Shown here: piece after piece, positions 1 through 10,610 of the stretch
How the letters are laid out: each line of letters opens with the position of its first letter
How positions within the stretch are numbered: position 1 is the stretch's first letter
Assembly (NCBI RefSeq): GCF_006363815.1
Contig: NZ_RRYT01000010.1
Span: 62,001-126,000 of the forward strand
Source of the DNA: Thermomonospora catenispora
GTDB lineage: Bacteria; Actinomycetota; Actinomycetes; Streptosporangiales; Streptosporangiaceae
Direction: 5' to 3'
Length of the DNA: 64,000 bases
The notes under the pieces: generated by a model
What the model was told of the DNA's origin: nothing
The model's input: the letters and a program-made list of their open reading frames with translations, nothing else
Database searches by the model: none
Position numbers and translations under genes: made by a program

Positions 1-779
1 CGGTGGATCGGCATGCCCGGCGCGGGCGGTCGCACCGACAGCGCGATCCGCAGCCGACCCGGCTCGGGCGGCTCGGCCAGCGCCGGATCCCCGGCCATCA
101 CCGACAGCGCCAGCGCCGCGTCGGCGACGGTGGTGGCCAGCGGACCGTTCTCGGCCATCCCGCCCCAGTCGTCCCGGCCGAGCTCCGACGGCACCACCCC
201 GGGCCCGGGCTTGATCCCGAACAGCCCGCAGTTGGCCGCCGGGATCCGGATCGAGCCCGCCCCGTCGTTGCCGTGCGCCAGCGGCACCAGTCCCGCGGCC
301 ACGGCCGCCGCCGCCCCGCCGGAGGAGCCGCCGGCGGTGCGGCTGGTGTCCCACGGGTTGCGGGTCACCCCGAAGGCGTTGTCGGTGAACGGGTAGATCC
401 CCAGCTCCGGCAGGTTGGTCAGGCCCACCACCACCGCGCCGGCGGCGCGCAGCCGCGCCACCACCGGATGGTCGGCCGGCTGCGGGGAGTCGTCGGTGGC
501 CAGCGAACCGAGGCGCATCGGCTCGCCCGCCACCGGCACGTTGTCCTTGATCGCCACCGGCACCCCGGCCAGCGGCAGCTCCGCCCGGTCCGGACGCGCG
601 TCGACCTGCTCGGCCTCGGCCAGCGCCTTCGTCGTCCGCACCGTCACGAACGCGCCCAGCTCGCCGTCCAGCTCCTTGATCCGCTTCAGATGCGCCGCGA
701 CGACCTCGCGCGCCGTGACCTCGCCCGTCTTCACCGCCGCCGCGATCTCGCTCGCGGTCCGTCCGACCCACTCGCTCAT
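1..779 (-). CDS. Amidase-signature family hydrolase (C-terminus cut off)
   Basis: Hydrolyses C-N bonds of amides, probably in the cytoplasm; the substrate cannot be told. The ATG is at 779 on the minus strand and 259 codons are visible before the window edge. Visible signature elements are the catalytic lysine in AIKDNV (about residue 77), the Gly/Ser-rich GGSSGG loop (about residue 150) and GNDGAGSIRIPA, which supplies the nucleophilic serine. Together these form the Ser-cisSer-Lys triad of the family. Most relatives have GGGS where this has GAGS, a mild variation. The neighbouring MBL gene is divergent. It could be a GatA-like or a broad-specificity amidase; there is no GatB/GatC neighbour, so a catabolic amidase is more likely. 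Confidence 0.88.
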   Translation of the reverse strand, partial: MSEWVGRTASEIAAAVKTGEVTAREVVAAHLKRIKELDGELGAFVTVRTTKALAEAEQVDARPDRAELPLAGVPVAIKDNVPVAGEPMRLGSLATDDSPQPADHPVVARLRAAGAVVVGLTNLPELGIYPFTDNAFGVTRNPWDTSRTAGGSSGGAAAAVAAGLVPLAHGNDGAGSIRIPAANCGLFGIKPGPGVVPSELGRDDWGGMAENGPLATTVADAALALSVMAGDPALAEPPEPGRLRIALSVRPPAPGMPIH

Positions 780-921
780 GGAGCGAGTGTGCCACCCGCG
801 CCGGAGACGGCGGCGGGCGAGGGCCGTGCCGGGCCGGGAACGAGATGCGCGACCCCGTCGCGGGGAGGGCCCGCCGGCCCGGCCGGCGCCCGTGAAAGCA
901 TCGGGACGGAAGGAGGAGCGC

Positions 922-1569
922 ATGAGGCTGACCAAGCTGGGACACGCCTGCGTACGGCTCAGCAAGGACGAGGGCACCCTGGTGATCGACCCGGGCGGGC
1001 TCACCCCCGAGACCGACGCCCTGGCGGGGGCCGACGCCGTGCTCATCACCCACGAGCACTTCGACCACTTCGACGAGGACCGCATCCGCCGGGCGATGGC
1101 CGAGAACCCGAGGCTGCGGGTGTACGCCTCCGCGACCGTGGCGGACAAGCTCGCCGACCTCGGCTCCCGGGTCGTTGAGACCGGGGACGGGGACTCGTTC
1201 GCCGTCGCCGGATTCCAGGTCCACGTCCACGGGGCCGAGCACGAGATCCTCGACCCGGACCTGCCGCCCGTCCCCAACACCGGGTACCTGATCGACGGGG
1301 AGGTCTTCCACCCCGGCGACGCGCTGACCGTTCCGCCGGTGCGGGTGCCCACGCTGTGCCTGCCCGGCACCGCGCCGTGGCTGAAGGTCTCCGAGATGTA
1401 CGCCTACCTCAAGGAGGTCGCCCCCGACCGGGCGTACGTCGTCCACGACGGCATCCTCAACGACGTGGGCATCGCGATCATGGAGAACCACGTCGGCAAC
1501 GCCGCCGCCAAGGCCGGTGACCGGGACTACCGGCGGCTCAAGCCCGGCGAGGCGGTGACGCTGGGGTGA
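922..1569 (+). CDS. MBL-fold metallo-hydrolase (UlaG-like)
   Basis: A 215-residue metallo-beta-lactamase-fold protein. The metal-binding motif HEHFDHFD sits near residues 51-58, and later conserved acidic and histidine positions (HPGD, VVHDG) complete a two-metal site. The short length and N-terminal MRLTKLGHACVRL are typical of the UlaG-like cytoplasmic branch, whose substrates vary (lactones, phosphodiesters). The start is fixed by AAGGAGGAG about 5 nt upstream. The stop overlaps the GTG of the HAD gene (GTGA), so the two are probably co-translated. Substrate unknown. Confidence 0.88.
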   Translation: MRLTKLGHACVRLSKDEGTLVIDPGGLTPETDALAGADAVLITHEHFDHFDEDRIRRAMAENPRLRVYASATVADKLADLGSRVVETGDGDSFAVAGFQVHVHGAEHEILDPDLPPVPNTGYLIDGEVFHPGDALTVPPVRVPTLCLPGTAPWLKVSEMYAYLKEVAPDRAYVVHDGILNDVGIAIMENHVGNAAAKAGDRDYRRLKPGEAVTLG

Positions 1570-2231
1570 GCCGGATCGAGGCGGTCCTCTTCGACATCGG
1601 CGAGACGCTGATCAACGAGGGGGAGATCTACGGCCGCTGGGCCGACTGGCTCGGGGTGCCCCGGCACACGTTCCTGACCAAGCTGGGCGCGATGCTGGCG
1701 GCCGGCGGCACCGCCATGGACGCGTTCGAGCACTTCCGGCCGGGCTTCGACCTGGCGGCCGAGGAGAGGAGGCGGGCCGAGGCCGGGGTCCCCAACGGCT
1801 TCGGCCCCGCCGACCTGTACCCCGACGTCCGCGACTGCCTGGCCGGGCTGCGCGCGCAGGGCCTGCTCGTCGGGGCGGCCGGCAACCAGCCGGTGGAGGC
1901 GGCCGAGCAGTTCGCCGCGCTCGGGCTGCCGATGGACATGGTCGGCATCTCCGACGTGTGGGGGGTGAGCAAGCCGGACCCGGAGTTCTTCGCCCGCTGC
2001 GCCGCCGAGTGCGGCCGTCCCCCCGCCGCGATCCTGTACGTCGGCGACCGGATCGACAACGACGTGCGTCCCGCGCTGGCGTTCGGCATGCAGGTCGCGT
2101 TCCTGCGGCGCGGACCGTGGGGGCACATCCAACGCGACGAGGAGGCGCTGCGCCGCTGCGCCTTCGTGCTGGACGACCTGGCCGCCCTGCCGGAGCTGGT
2201 GGCCGCCCGCAACGCGCGGCGGAACCCCTAG
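1566..2231 (+). CDS. HAD-superfamily hydrolase
   Basis: A 221-residue haloacid-dehalogenase-fold protein. Motif I is DIGET at residues 10-14; it keeps the nucleophile Asp but has Gly where phosphatases usually have the second Asp, and Glu follows. Motif III/IV is visible as VSKPDPEFF and YVGDRIDNDV. The first cap region is helical, as in the phosphoglycolate phosphatase-like branch. GTG start overlaps the stop of the MBL gene, implying a two-gene unit. Probably a cytoplasmic phosphatase, but the missing second Asp leaves room for another hydrolase chemistry. Confidence 0.85.
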   Translation: MSRIEAVLFDIGETLINEGEIYGRWADWLGVPRHTFLTKLGAMLAAGGTAMDAFEHFRPGFDLAAEERRRAEAGVPNGFGPADLYPDVRDCLAGLRAQGLLVGAAGNQPVEAAEQFAALGLPMDMVGISDVWGVSKPDPEFFARCAAECGRPPAAILYVGDRIDNDVRPALAFGMQVAFLRRGPWGHIQRDEEALRRCAFVLDDLAALPELVAARNARRNP

Positions 2232-2244
2232 GGGACTTCCCCTA
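2229..2244 (+). terminator. Small hairpin at the HAD stop codon
   Basis: TAGGGG-ACTT-CCCCTA forms a perfect 6-bp stem with a 4-nt loop and begins at the TAG stop codon. There is no U-tract. A weak terminator or mRNA-end structure. Confidence 0.35.
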
Positions 2245-2289
2245 CGTCGCGGGTAGGTGCACGGATCGGTCGCAGGAGTGATTCGGATC

Positions 2290-2331
2290 CGATCGTCCGG
2301 TTCCTAGCGTGAGAGGTGAACCGGACGATCG
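2290..2331. repeat. Perfect 14-bp inverted repeat before the PspC gene
   Basis: Arms at 2290-2303 (CGATCGTCCGGTTC) and 2318-2331 are perfect reverse complements, separated by 14 nt. The right arm ends 8 nt before the Shine-Dalgarno sequence of the PspC gene. It could be an operator or a 5'-UTR hairpin that occludes the ribosome site. Confidence 0.6.
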
Positions 2332-2352
2332 TGCACCGAAGGAGTGGAGATC

Positions 2353-2559
2353 ATGACCGGTCTGTACCGTCCCCGCGACGGCAGGGTGATCGCCGGAGTC
2401 TGCGCGGGCCTGGCCCGCAGGTTCGACCTCTCGCCCGGAACGGTTCGGCTTCTCGCGGTTCTGTCGTGTCTGCTGCCCGGACCGCAGTTCGTCGTCTATA
2501 TCGTGCTGTGGATCATGTTGCCGGACGAGGAGAAATACCTTGCACGCAGTGGCCGCTGA
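2353..2559 (+). CDS. PspC-domain small membrane protein
   Basis: A 68-residue protein made almost wholly of one PspC domain: an N-terminal YRPRDGRVIAGVCAGLARRF segment, then a hydrophobic stretch (about residues 34-57) that spans or inserts into the membrane. PspC proteins belong to envelope-stress (phage-shock) responses, and stand-alone PspC is common in actinobacteria. The start is chosen because AAGGAG (2339-2344) lies 8 nt before the ATG; the upstream in-frame GTG would overlap that site. A 14-bp perfect inverted repeat lies just upstream and may regulate it. Confidence 0.85.
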   Translation: MTGLYRPRDGRVIAGVCAGLARRFDLSPGTVRLLAVLSCLLPGPQFVVYIVLWIMLPDEEKYLARSGR

Positions 2560-2582
2560 GCGGAGCGGGGCGGGCGGTGTCC

Positions 2583-2936
2583 ATGGCTAGCTCATGGAAC
2601 TGGCTCGTCGTCGACTGCGCCGACCCCCGCCGACTGGCCGAGTTCTGGAGCCGGGCGCTGGATTTCAAGATCCTGGAGGAGGACGCCGAGAGCGTCACGG
2701 TGGGCCTGGACGAGGGCACCTATCCCAAGCTCCTCTTCCTGCGGGTGCCCGAGCCCAAGACCGGCAAGAACCGGCTGCACCTGGACCTGACCCCCGACGA
2801 CCAGGAGGCCGAGGTGGAACGCCTGCTGGCGCTGGGGGCGCGGCGCGTCGACATCGGCCAGGGCGAGCGGCCCTGGACGGTGCTGGCAGACCCGGAGGGC
2901 AACGAGTTCTGCGTGCTGCAAGGCGAGGGCCTCTGA
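2583..2936 (+). CDS. VOC (glyoxalase/bleomycin-resistance) fold protein
   Basis: A 117-residue protein with the WNWLVVDCADPRRLAEFWSRALDF opening and the ADPEGNEFCVLQ ending of the vicinal-oxygen-chelate fold (Glyoxalase_6 type). The paired beta-alpha-beta modules are short, as in single-domain members that dimerise to build a metal site. The substrate cannot be inferred. It starts 23 nt after the PspC gene, probably in the same transcript; no strong ribosome site is visible and a nearby in-frame ATG (2595) is an alternative start. Confidence 0.8.
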   Translation: MASSWNWLVVDCADPRRLAEFWSRALDFKILEEDAESVTVGLDEGTYPKLLFLRVPEPKTGKNRLHLDLTPDDQEAEVERLLALGARRVDIGQGERPWTVLADPEGNEFCVLQGEGL

Positions 2937-3019
2937 CCGAGGTCCGCCGAGGTGCTCCGCCCGGTGTCGGCGGGCGGAGACGGCCGGGGCGATCGGCGCG
3001 ATGCGGCATGATCGGCGTC

Positions 3020-3403
3020 ATGGACACGGCGGAACTCGTGGAGACCTGGCGGCGGATCATCGTCGGGGAGCACAAGTCGTGGGTGCTGTTCGCCCACGGC
3101 ACCGTGGTGATCTGCATGGAGCCGGAGGAGGACCTGGCCGCCCAGGCCACCGCGATCCTGCGGGAGTACGGGCCGGTCCGGGCCGGCACCCCGGCCGGGG
3201 ACTTCGGCGTCATCGTGCTCCAGGACGCCCCCGGCTGGGTGGTGTACGGCCACCACGACGACGTGCTCACCTACGTCGCGCCCGAGGAGATGGGCGCCGA
3301 GGAGCCCGAGGAGATCTCGGTCGGCCTGTACGGGCGCGCCAAGCGCGACCAGGACGGCCGCGAGCTGAAGATCGTCCACATCGAGGACCGGCGGCCGGCC
3401 TGA
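3020..3403 (+). CDS. Conserved hypothetical protein, about 127 aa
   Basis: No domain recognised. The protein is acidic, soluble and has no signal peptide or membrane segment. It begins [31 protein letters not shown] and contains a compact alpha/beta region followed by an acidic stretch ([10 protein letters not shown]). CATGAT lies 7 nt before the chosen ATG with no Shine-Dalgarno sequence, fitting a leaderless start; an upstream in-frame ATG at 3008 is less likely. Its stop faces lysX across a short hairpin. Confidence 0.75.
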   Translation: MDTAELVETWRRIIVGEHKSWVLFAHGTVVICMEPEEDLAAQATAILREYGPVRAGTPAGDFGVIVLQDAPGWVVYGHHDDVLTYVAPEEMGAEEPEEISVGLYGRAKRDQDGRELKIVHIEDRRPA

Positions 3404-3404
3404 G

Positions 3405-3423
3405 CGCGGCGGCCCGCGCCGCG
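3405..3423. terminator. Short hairpin between convergent genes
   Basis: A 7-bp perfect stem (3405-3411 with 3417-3423, 5-nt loop) in the 28 bp between two converging stop codons; it may serve both genes. No U-tract, as is usual here. Confidence 0.45.
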
Positions 3424-3431
3424 GGGCCGGC

Positions 3432-6734
<3,303 letters not shown>

Positions 6735-7042
6735 CGGCGCCTCGCGGCGCGGGGGCTTTCCTGTCGCACTGCTGGCTCTCACCATCGGCTCATCACGTGA
6801 TGTCACGGCTCTGACCCGGACGCGCCGGTTCACCGGGCTTGTCTGTGTCGGCGGCCACGGTAACCGACCTCGTCGTCACCATCTGCAGTTTCCCCCTGTT
6901 CAGGGGGAGTGTCGCAGGACGGCGGCGCGGGCCGCCCGCGGGGCGGCGCCGAGGAGGGCGCCAACTTCCCGGCCGGGCACGGCGTCCAAGAGGATGGGGC
7001 CGTTGCCCGCGTGCCCCGTCCGAGGTTGTCAGCAATTGTCGA
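6735..7042. other. Divergent intergenic region with an 18-bp dyad
   Basis: About 300 bp between lysX and the first kinase, with no gene. It holds a dyad at 6891-6908 (TCCCCCTG-TT-CAGGGGGA, 8-bp arms), which could be an operator or a small hairpin. Confidence 0.5.
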
Positions 7043-7048
7043 TATGGT
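7043..7048 (+). promoter_or_regulatory. -10 hexamer for a leaderless kinase mRNA
   Basis: TATGGT followed by exactly 7 nt and then the ATG at 7056; no Shine-Dalgarno sequence. This decides the kinase start. Confidence 0.5.
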
Positions 7049-7055
7049 CGCGCAT

Positions 7056-8906
7056 ATGCCGAACGAGACCGCCGGGGAGAGACTGCTCGCCCGGCGTTAC
7101 CGCTTGTTGGCCCCGGTCGGCCATGGCGGCATGGGGACGGTGTGGCACGCGCACGATGAGGTCCTCGGCCGCGACGTCGCGGTCAAGGAGGTCATCCTGC
7201 CGCACGGGCTGACCGATGAGGAGCGCGCCGTCCAGTACAAGCGCACCTTCCGGGAGGCCCGCACCGCCGCGCGGCTGGGACACCCCGGCGTGGTCACCGT
7301 CTACGACGTGGTCGAGGAGGACGGGCGGCCCTGGATCGTGATGGAGCTGATCCGGGCCCAGTCGCTCGACAAGGTGATCAAGCAGGAGGGTCCGCTGCCG
7401 GTGCGGCGGGCCGCCGAGATCGGCCGGCAGATGCTGGCCGCCCTGCACGCCGCGCACGAGGCCGGCGTGCTGCACCGCGACGTCAAGCCCAGCAACGTGC
7501 TGGTGACCGACGGCGACCGGGCCGTGCTGACCGACTTCGGGATCGCGGTGTCCGTCGGGGACGCCACCTTGACCCAGACCGGGCTGGTGATGGGCTCGCC
7601 CGCCTACATCGCCCCCGAACGCGCCCGCGGCCGGACCGCCGGTCCCGCCTCGGACCTGTGGTCGCTGGGCGTCACGCTGTACGCGATGCTGGACGGCCGC
7701 TCCCCGTTCGAGCGGCCCGAACCGATGGCCTCGCTGGTGGCGGTGATCTCCGAGGATCCGCCGCCCGCGCCGAACGCCGGGCCGCTGGCGCCGGTGATCG
7801 AAGGGCTGCTGCGCAAGGACCCGACCCAGCGGATGACCGCCCCCGAGGCCGGGATGCTGCTGGACGAGATCGTCCGCGAGGAGTCCTCCGCCGACGACGG
7901 CCGCACCCGCCCGGTGACGCCCCCGCCGCTCGATCCGGCCGACGGCCCCGGGGCGCCCGGCTCCGACGGACGCGACCGGGCGGTGCCGCTCTCGGCCCCC
8001 GACGCCTCCGAGGAGGCCGGCGACCCGCTGGCGACCCGGCTCGACGGAGACGATCCGCTGGCCACCCGGGTGGACTCCGACGACCCGCTGGCCACCCGGG
8101 ACGACTCCGACGGGGGCGGGACCGGCGCCCGCACCGGCACGCAGGCGACCGTGCCGGAGCGGCCCGAGCTCATCACGCCGACGGCGCCGAGCGATCCGCC
8201 CTTCCGGTCCCCCCGCCCCGAGGGCCGTCCGATGCCGGGCGGGACGATGCTGATCGGCATCGTGGTGGCGGTCGTGCTGCTGGTGATCAGCGCCATGGCG
8301 GTGGCGCTGCTGCGGCGAGACGATCCCGCCGAGCCGGCGGGCCGCACCGGCGGATCCGTGCCCGCGCCGACCGCGAGCGCCGAGCCCACGGCCGAGCGCA
8401 CGGTCCGGCCCACGTCGAGCGGGACCACCGCCGCGAGCGAGGTCCCCGAGGGCTTCCGCCTCTACCGGGACCCGACCGGGTTCACCGTCGCGGTCCCCGA
8501 GGACTGGAACGGACCCGAGCGCAAGGGGACCAGCGTGTTCTTCCGCCGCCCGGGCGGCGGCGCCTACGTCCAGTTCGACCAGACCGGCGACCCCGGCCCC
8601 AGCGCCCTGGACGACTGGAAGGATCTGGAGGCCGCGACCCGGGGCTCGCAGTTCCCCGACTACCGGCGGATCAAGCTGGGGCCGACCGGCGACCAGCCGC
8701 CGGTGCCCGACACCGGGAACGGCGATCGGTCGGCGGACTGGGAGTTCACCTGGCGGTCCGGATCCACCCGCATGCACGGGCTGGACCGCGGGTTCGTGGC
8801 CGGCGACCGGGGGTATGCGATCTTCCTGGTCGCCCCGGACTCGGAGTGGGACCGGGTGCGTCAGGAGCTGGACCCGGTCTTCCGGACCTTCCGGCCCGCC
8901 GAATGA
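7056..8906 (+). CDS. Membrane Ser/Thr protein kinase (first of three)
   Basis: A 616-residue Hanks-type kinase. The catalytic domain (about 15-285) is complete: glycine loop GHGGMGTV (22-29), ATP lysine K44, HRDVKPSN (D142), DFG (D160), and an activation loop with ATLTQTG before SPAYIAPER. A proline- and acid-rich juxtamembrane region carries three tandem 10-residue repeats of DPLATR-x-D (323-352). One membrane helix (about 398-420) leads to an extracytoplasmic domain of about 150 residues with no PASTA repeats. That domain resembles the second kinase's outer domain and has the look of an LpqN/PsbP-like fold, so it may be a sensor. Likely regulates cell-envelope or metabolic partners through phosphorylation; targets unknown. 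Confidence 0.93.
   Translation: MPNETAGERLLARRYRLLAPVGHGGMGTVWHAHDEVLGRDVAVKEVILPHGLTDEERAVQYKRTFREARTAARLGHPGVVTVYDVVEEDGRPWIVMELIRAQSLDKVIKQEGPLPVRRAAEIGRQMLAALHAAHEAGVLHRDVKPSNVLVTDGDRAVLTDFGIAVSVGDATLTQTGLVMGSPAYIAPERARGRTAGPASDLWSLGVTLYAMLDGRSPFERPEPMASLVAVISEDPPPAPNAGPLAPVIEGLLRKDPTQRMTAPEAGMLLDEIVREESSADDGRTRPVTPPPLDPADGPGAPGSDGRDRAVPLSAPDASEEAGDPLATRLDGDDPLATRVDSDDPLATRDDSDGGGTGARTGTQATVPERPELITPTAPSDPPFRSPRPEGRPMPGGTMLIGIVVAVVLLVISAMAVALLRRDDPAEPAGRTGGSVPAPTASAEPTAERTVRPTSSGTTAASEVPEGFRLYRDPTGFTVAVPEDWNGPERKGTSVFFRRPGGGAYVQFDQTGDPGPSALDDWKDLEAATRGSQFPDYRRIKLGPTGDQPPVPDTGNGDRSADWEFTWRSGSTRMHGLDRGFVAGDRGYAIFLVAPDSEWDRVRQELDPVFRTFRPAE
8022..8111 (+). repeat. Three 30-bp tandem repeats encoding DPLATR-x-D
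   Basis: Three in-frame copies of a 10-codon unit in the kinase juxtamembrane region. Each gives Thr followed by Asp at +3 (T327/D330, T337/D340, T347/D350), the spacing favoured by some phosphothreonine-binding FHA domains. Confidence 0.85.
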
Positions 8907-8947
8907 GGGCGGCGGTCCGACCATGACAGCGATGGGTTCCTGCGACC

Positions 8948-10555
8948 ATGGCGAATGATCGGCCTGATGAGGGGGCCGGCCGCCTGATCGCCGGCCGATA
9001 CCGGCTGGAGTCGGTGCTCGGCCGCGGCGGCATGGGCACGGTGTGGCGGGCGCGCGACGAGATGCTCGACCGCCTGGTGGCGGTCAAGGAGGTCCGGGTC
9101 CGCGACGAGCTGGACGAGGCCGCCCGTCGGCAGGTGCGCGAGCGGACCCTGCGCGAGGCGCGGGCCACCGCCCGGCTCAGCCATCCCGGCATCGTCACCG
9201 TGCACGACGTGGTGGACGTCGACGACCGGCCGTGGATCGTGATGGAGCTGATCCGCGCCCGTTCCCTGGCCGACCTGCTGGAGCGGGAGGGGCCGCTGCC
9301 GCCGGAACGGGCCGCCGAGATCGGCCGGCAGATGGTCGCCGCGCTGCGGCACGCCCACGCCGTGGGCATCCTGCACCGCGACATCAAGCCCGCCAACGTG
9401 CTGATCACCGACGAGGGGCGGGCGGTGCTGACCGACTTCGGCATCGCCCAGATGGAGGGCGACGCCACGCTCACCCAGACGGGCCTGGTGATGGGCTCGC
9501 CGGCCTACCTGCCGCCGGAACGCGCCCGGGCCGAACGCGCCACCCCCGCCTCGGACCTGTGGTCGCTGGGCGCCACCCTGTACGCGGCCGTGGAGGGCCG
9601 CCCGCCCTACGACCGGCCCGACATGATGGCGGTGCTGGCGGCGTTGATGACCGAGGATCCGCCGCCGCCGCGCAACGCCGGCCCCCTCGCCCCGGTGATC
9701 GGCGGGCTGCTGGTCCGCGACCCGGCGCGCCGGCTGACCGCTCCGCAGGCCGAGGAGATGCTGGCGCAGGTCGCCTCGGGCGGCCGGCCCGCCCAGCCGT
9801 CTCCGGCCGCGCGGGCTGCCGGGACGCCGCCCGCGCCGCCGGGAGGCGCCACCCTCCCGGCCGCCCTCCCGACCGCGGCGGCGCCGGCCCGTTCCGCCGT
9901 CCACCCGGCGCTGCTGGTGCTGGTGGGCGCGCTGGCCGCGGTCGCGGTGACGCTCGCCGTCGTCCTGGTCGTCCGGCCGGACGACGATCCCCGGCAGGGC
10001 GCCGTCCAGGGCGGGGCGGCCGCGCAGACCACGCCCGCCGTGGTCTCCGGTCAGGACGGCGGACCACGGACTCCGGACGACACCGCCGTCCCCCTCGAGC
10101 CCACCCGCCCGGCGAGCCCCTCCGCGCCGCCGGGGCTGCGTCCGGTGAGCGGGCCCGGCTACCGGATCGCGGTCCCCGTCGGCTGGCGGCGGATGGAGCA
10201 GGGGGCGAGCGTCTTTTGGCGGGATCCCGACTCCGAGGCCTACGTCCAGGTCGACCGCACCCCCTGGTCCGGCGACCCGCTCTCCCACTGGGAGTGGTGG
10301 GAGTCGGAGGTCCTCGCCAAGGGCAGCCTGCGCGACTATCGCCGGGTGAGCCTCAGCCGGGTCACCGGCCTCCCCTACGACGCCGCCGACCTGGAGTTCA
10401 CCTGGACGAACGCCGGAGGGACGCCGATGCGCGGCCTCGATCGGGGCGTCAAGGTCGACGGACGTCCCTATGCGGTGTTCATCGCGATCCCGCAAAGCGA
10501 CTGGGACGCGAACGTGGAAAGGGTGAACAATATCCTCGACACGTTCCGGCCTTAG
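8948..10555 (+). CDS. Membrane Ser/Thr protein kinase (second of three)
   Basis: A 535-residue paralogue of the preceding kinase, 41 bp downstream. Catalytic domain at about 15-285 with GRGGMGTV, VAVKEV, HRDIKPAN, DFGIA and the activation loop ATLTQTG. The Ala/Pro-rich linker is shorter and lacks the Thr-x-x-Asp repeats. One membrane helix lies at about 318-342. The extracytoplasmic domain (about 385-535) shares blocks with the first kinase: YRxAVPxxW, SVFxRxPxxxAYVQxDxT, EFTW, MxGLDRG and a final DTFRP/RTFRP. This points to tandem duplication. No clear ribosome site precedes the ATG. Confidence 0.92.
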   Translation: MANDRPDEGAGRLIAGRYRLESVLGRGGMGTVWRARDEMLDRLVAVKEVRVRDELDEAARRQVRERTLREARATARLSHPGIVTVHDVVDVDDRPWIVMELIRARSLADLLEREGPLPPERAAEIGRQMVAALRHAHAVGILHRDIKPANVLITDEGRAVLTDFGIAQMEGDATLTQTGLVMGSPAYLPPERARAERATPASDLWSLGATLYAAVEGRPPYDRPDMMAVLAALMTEDPPPPRNAGPLAPVIGGLLVRDPARRLTAPQAEEMLAQVASGGRPAQPSPAARAAGTPPAPPGGATLPAALPTAAAPARSAVHPALLVLVGALAAVAVTLAVVLVVRPDDDPRQGAVQGGAAAQTTPAVVSGQDGGPRTPDDTAVPLEPTRPASPSAPPGLRPVSGPGYRIAVPVGWRRMEQGASVFWRDPDSEAYVQVDRTPWSGDPLSHWEWWESEVLAKGSLRDYRRVSLSRVTGLPYDAADLEFTWTNAGGTPMRGLDRGVKVDGRPYAVFIAIPQSDWDANVERVNNILDTFRP

Positions 10556-10610
10556 GGGACCGGACGACCACGGGAGGGACTCAGGCGTCCCAGACGGGGG
10601 ACCATTCGGT

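Noticed and set aside
415-921. Upstream extension of the MBL gene to position 415
   Set aside because: That part is antisense to the amidase gene and has Ser/Thr/Arg-rich shadow composition; the ribosome site before 922 fixes the start.
8022-8111. Tandem repeats considered as a CRISPR-like array
   Set aside because: The copies are contiguous, in frame and coding, with no spacers.
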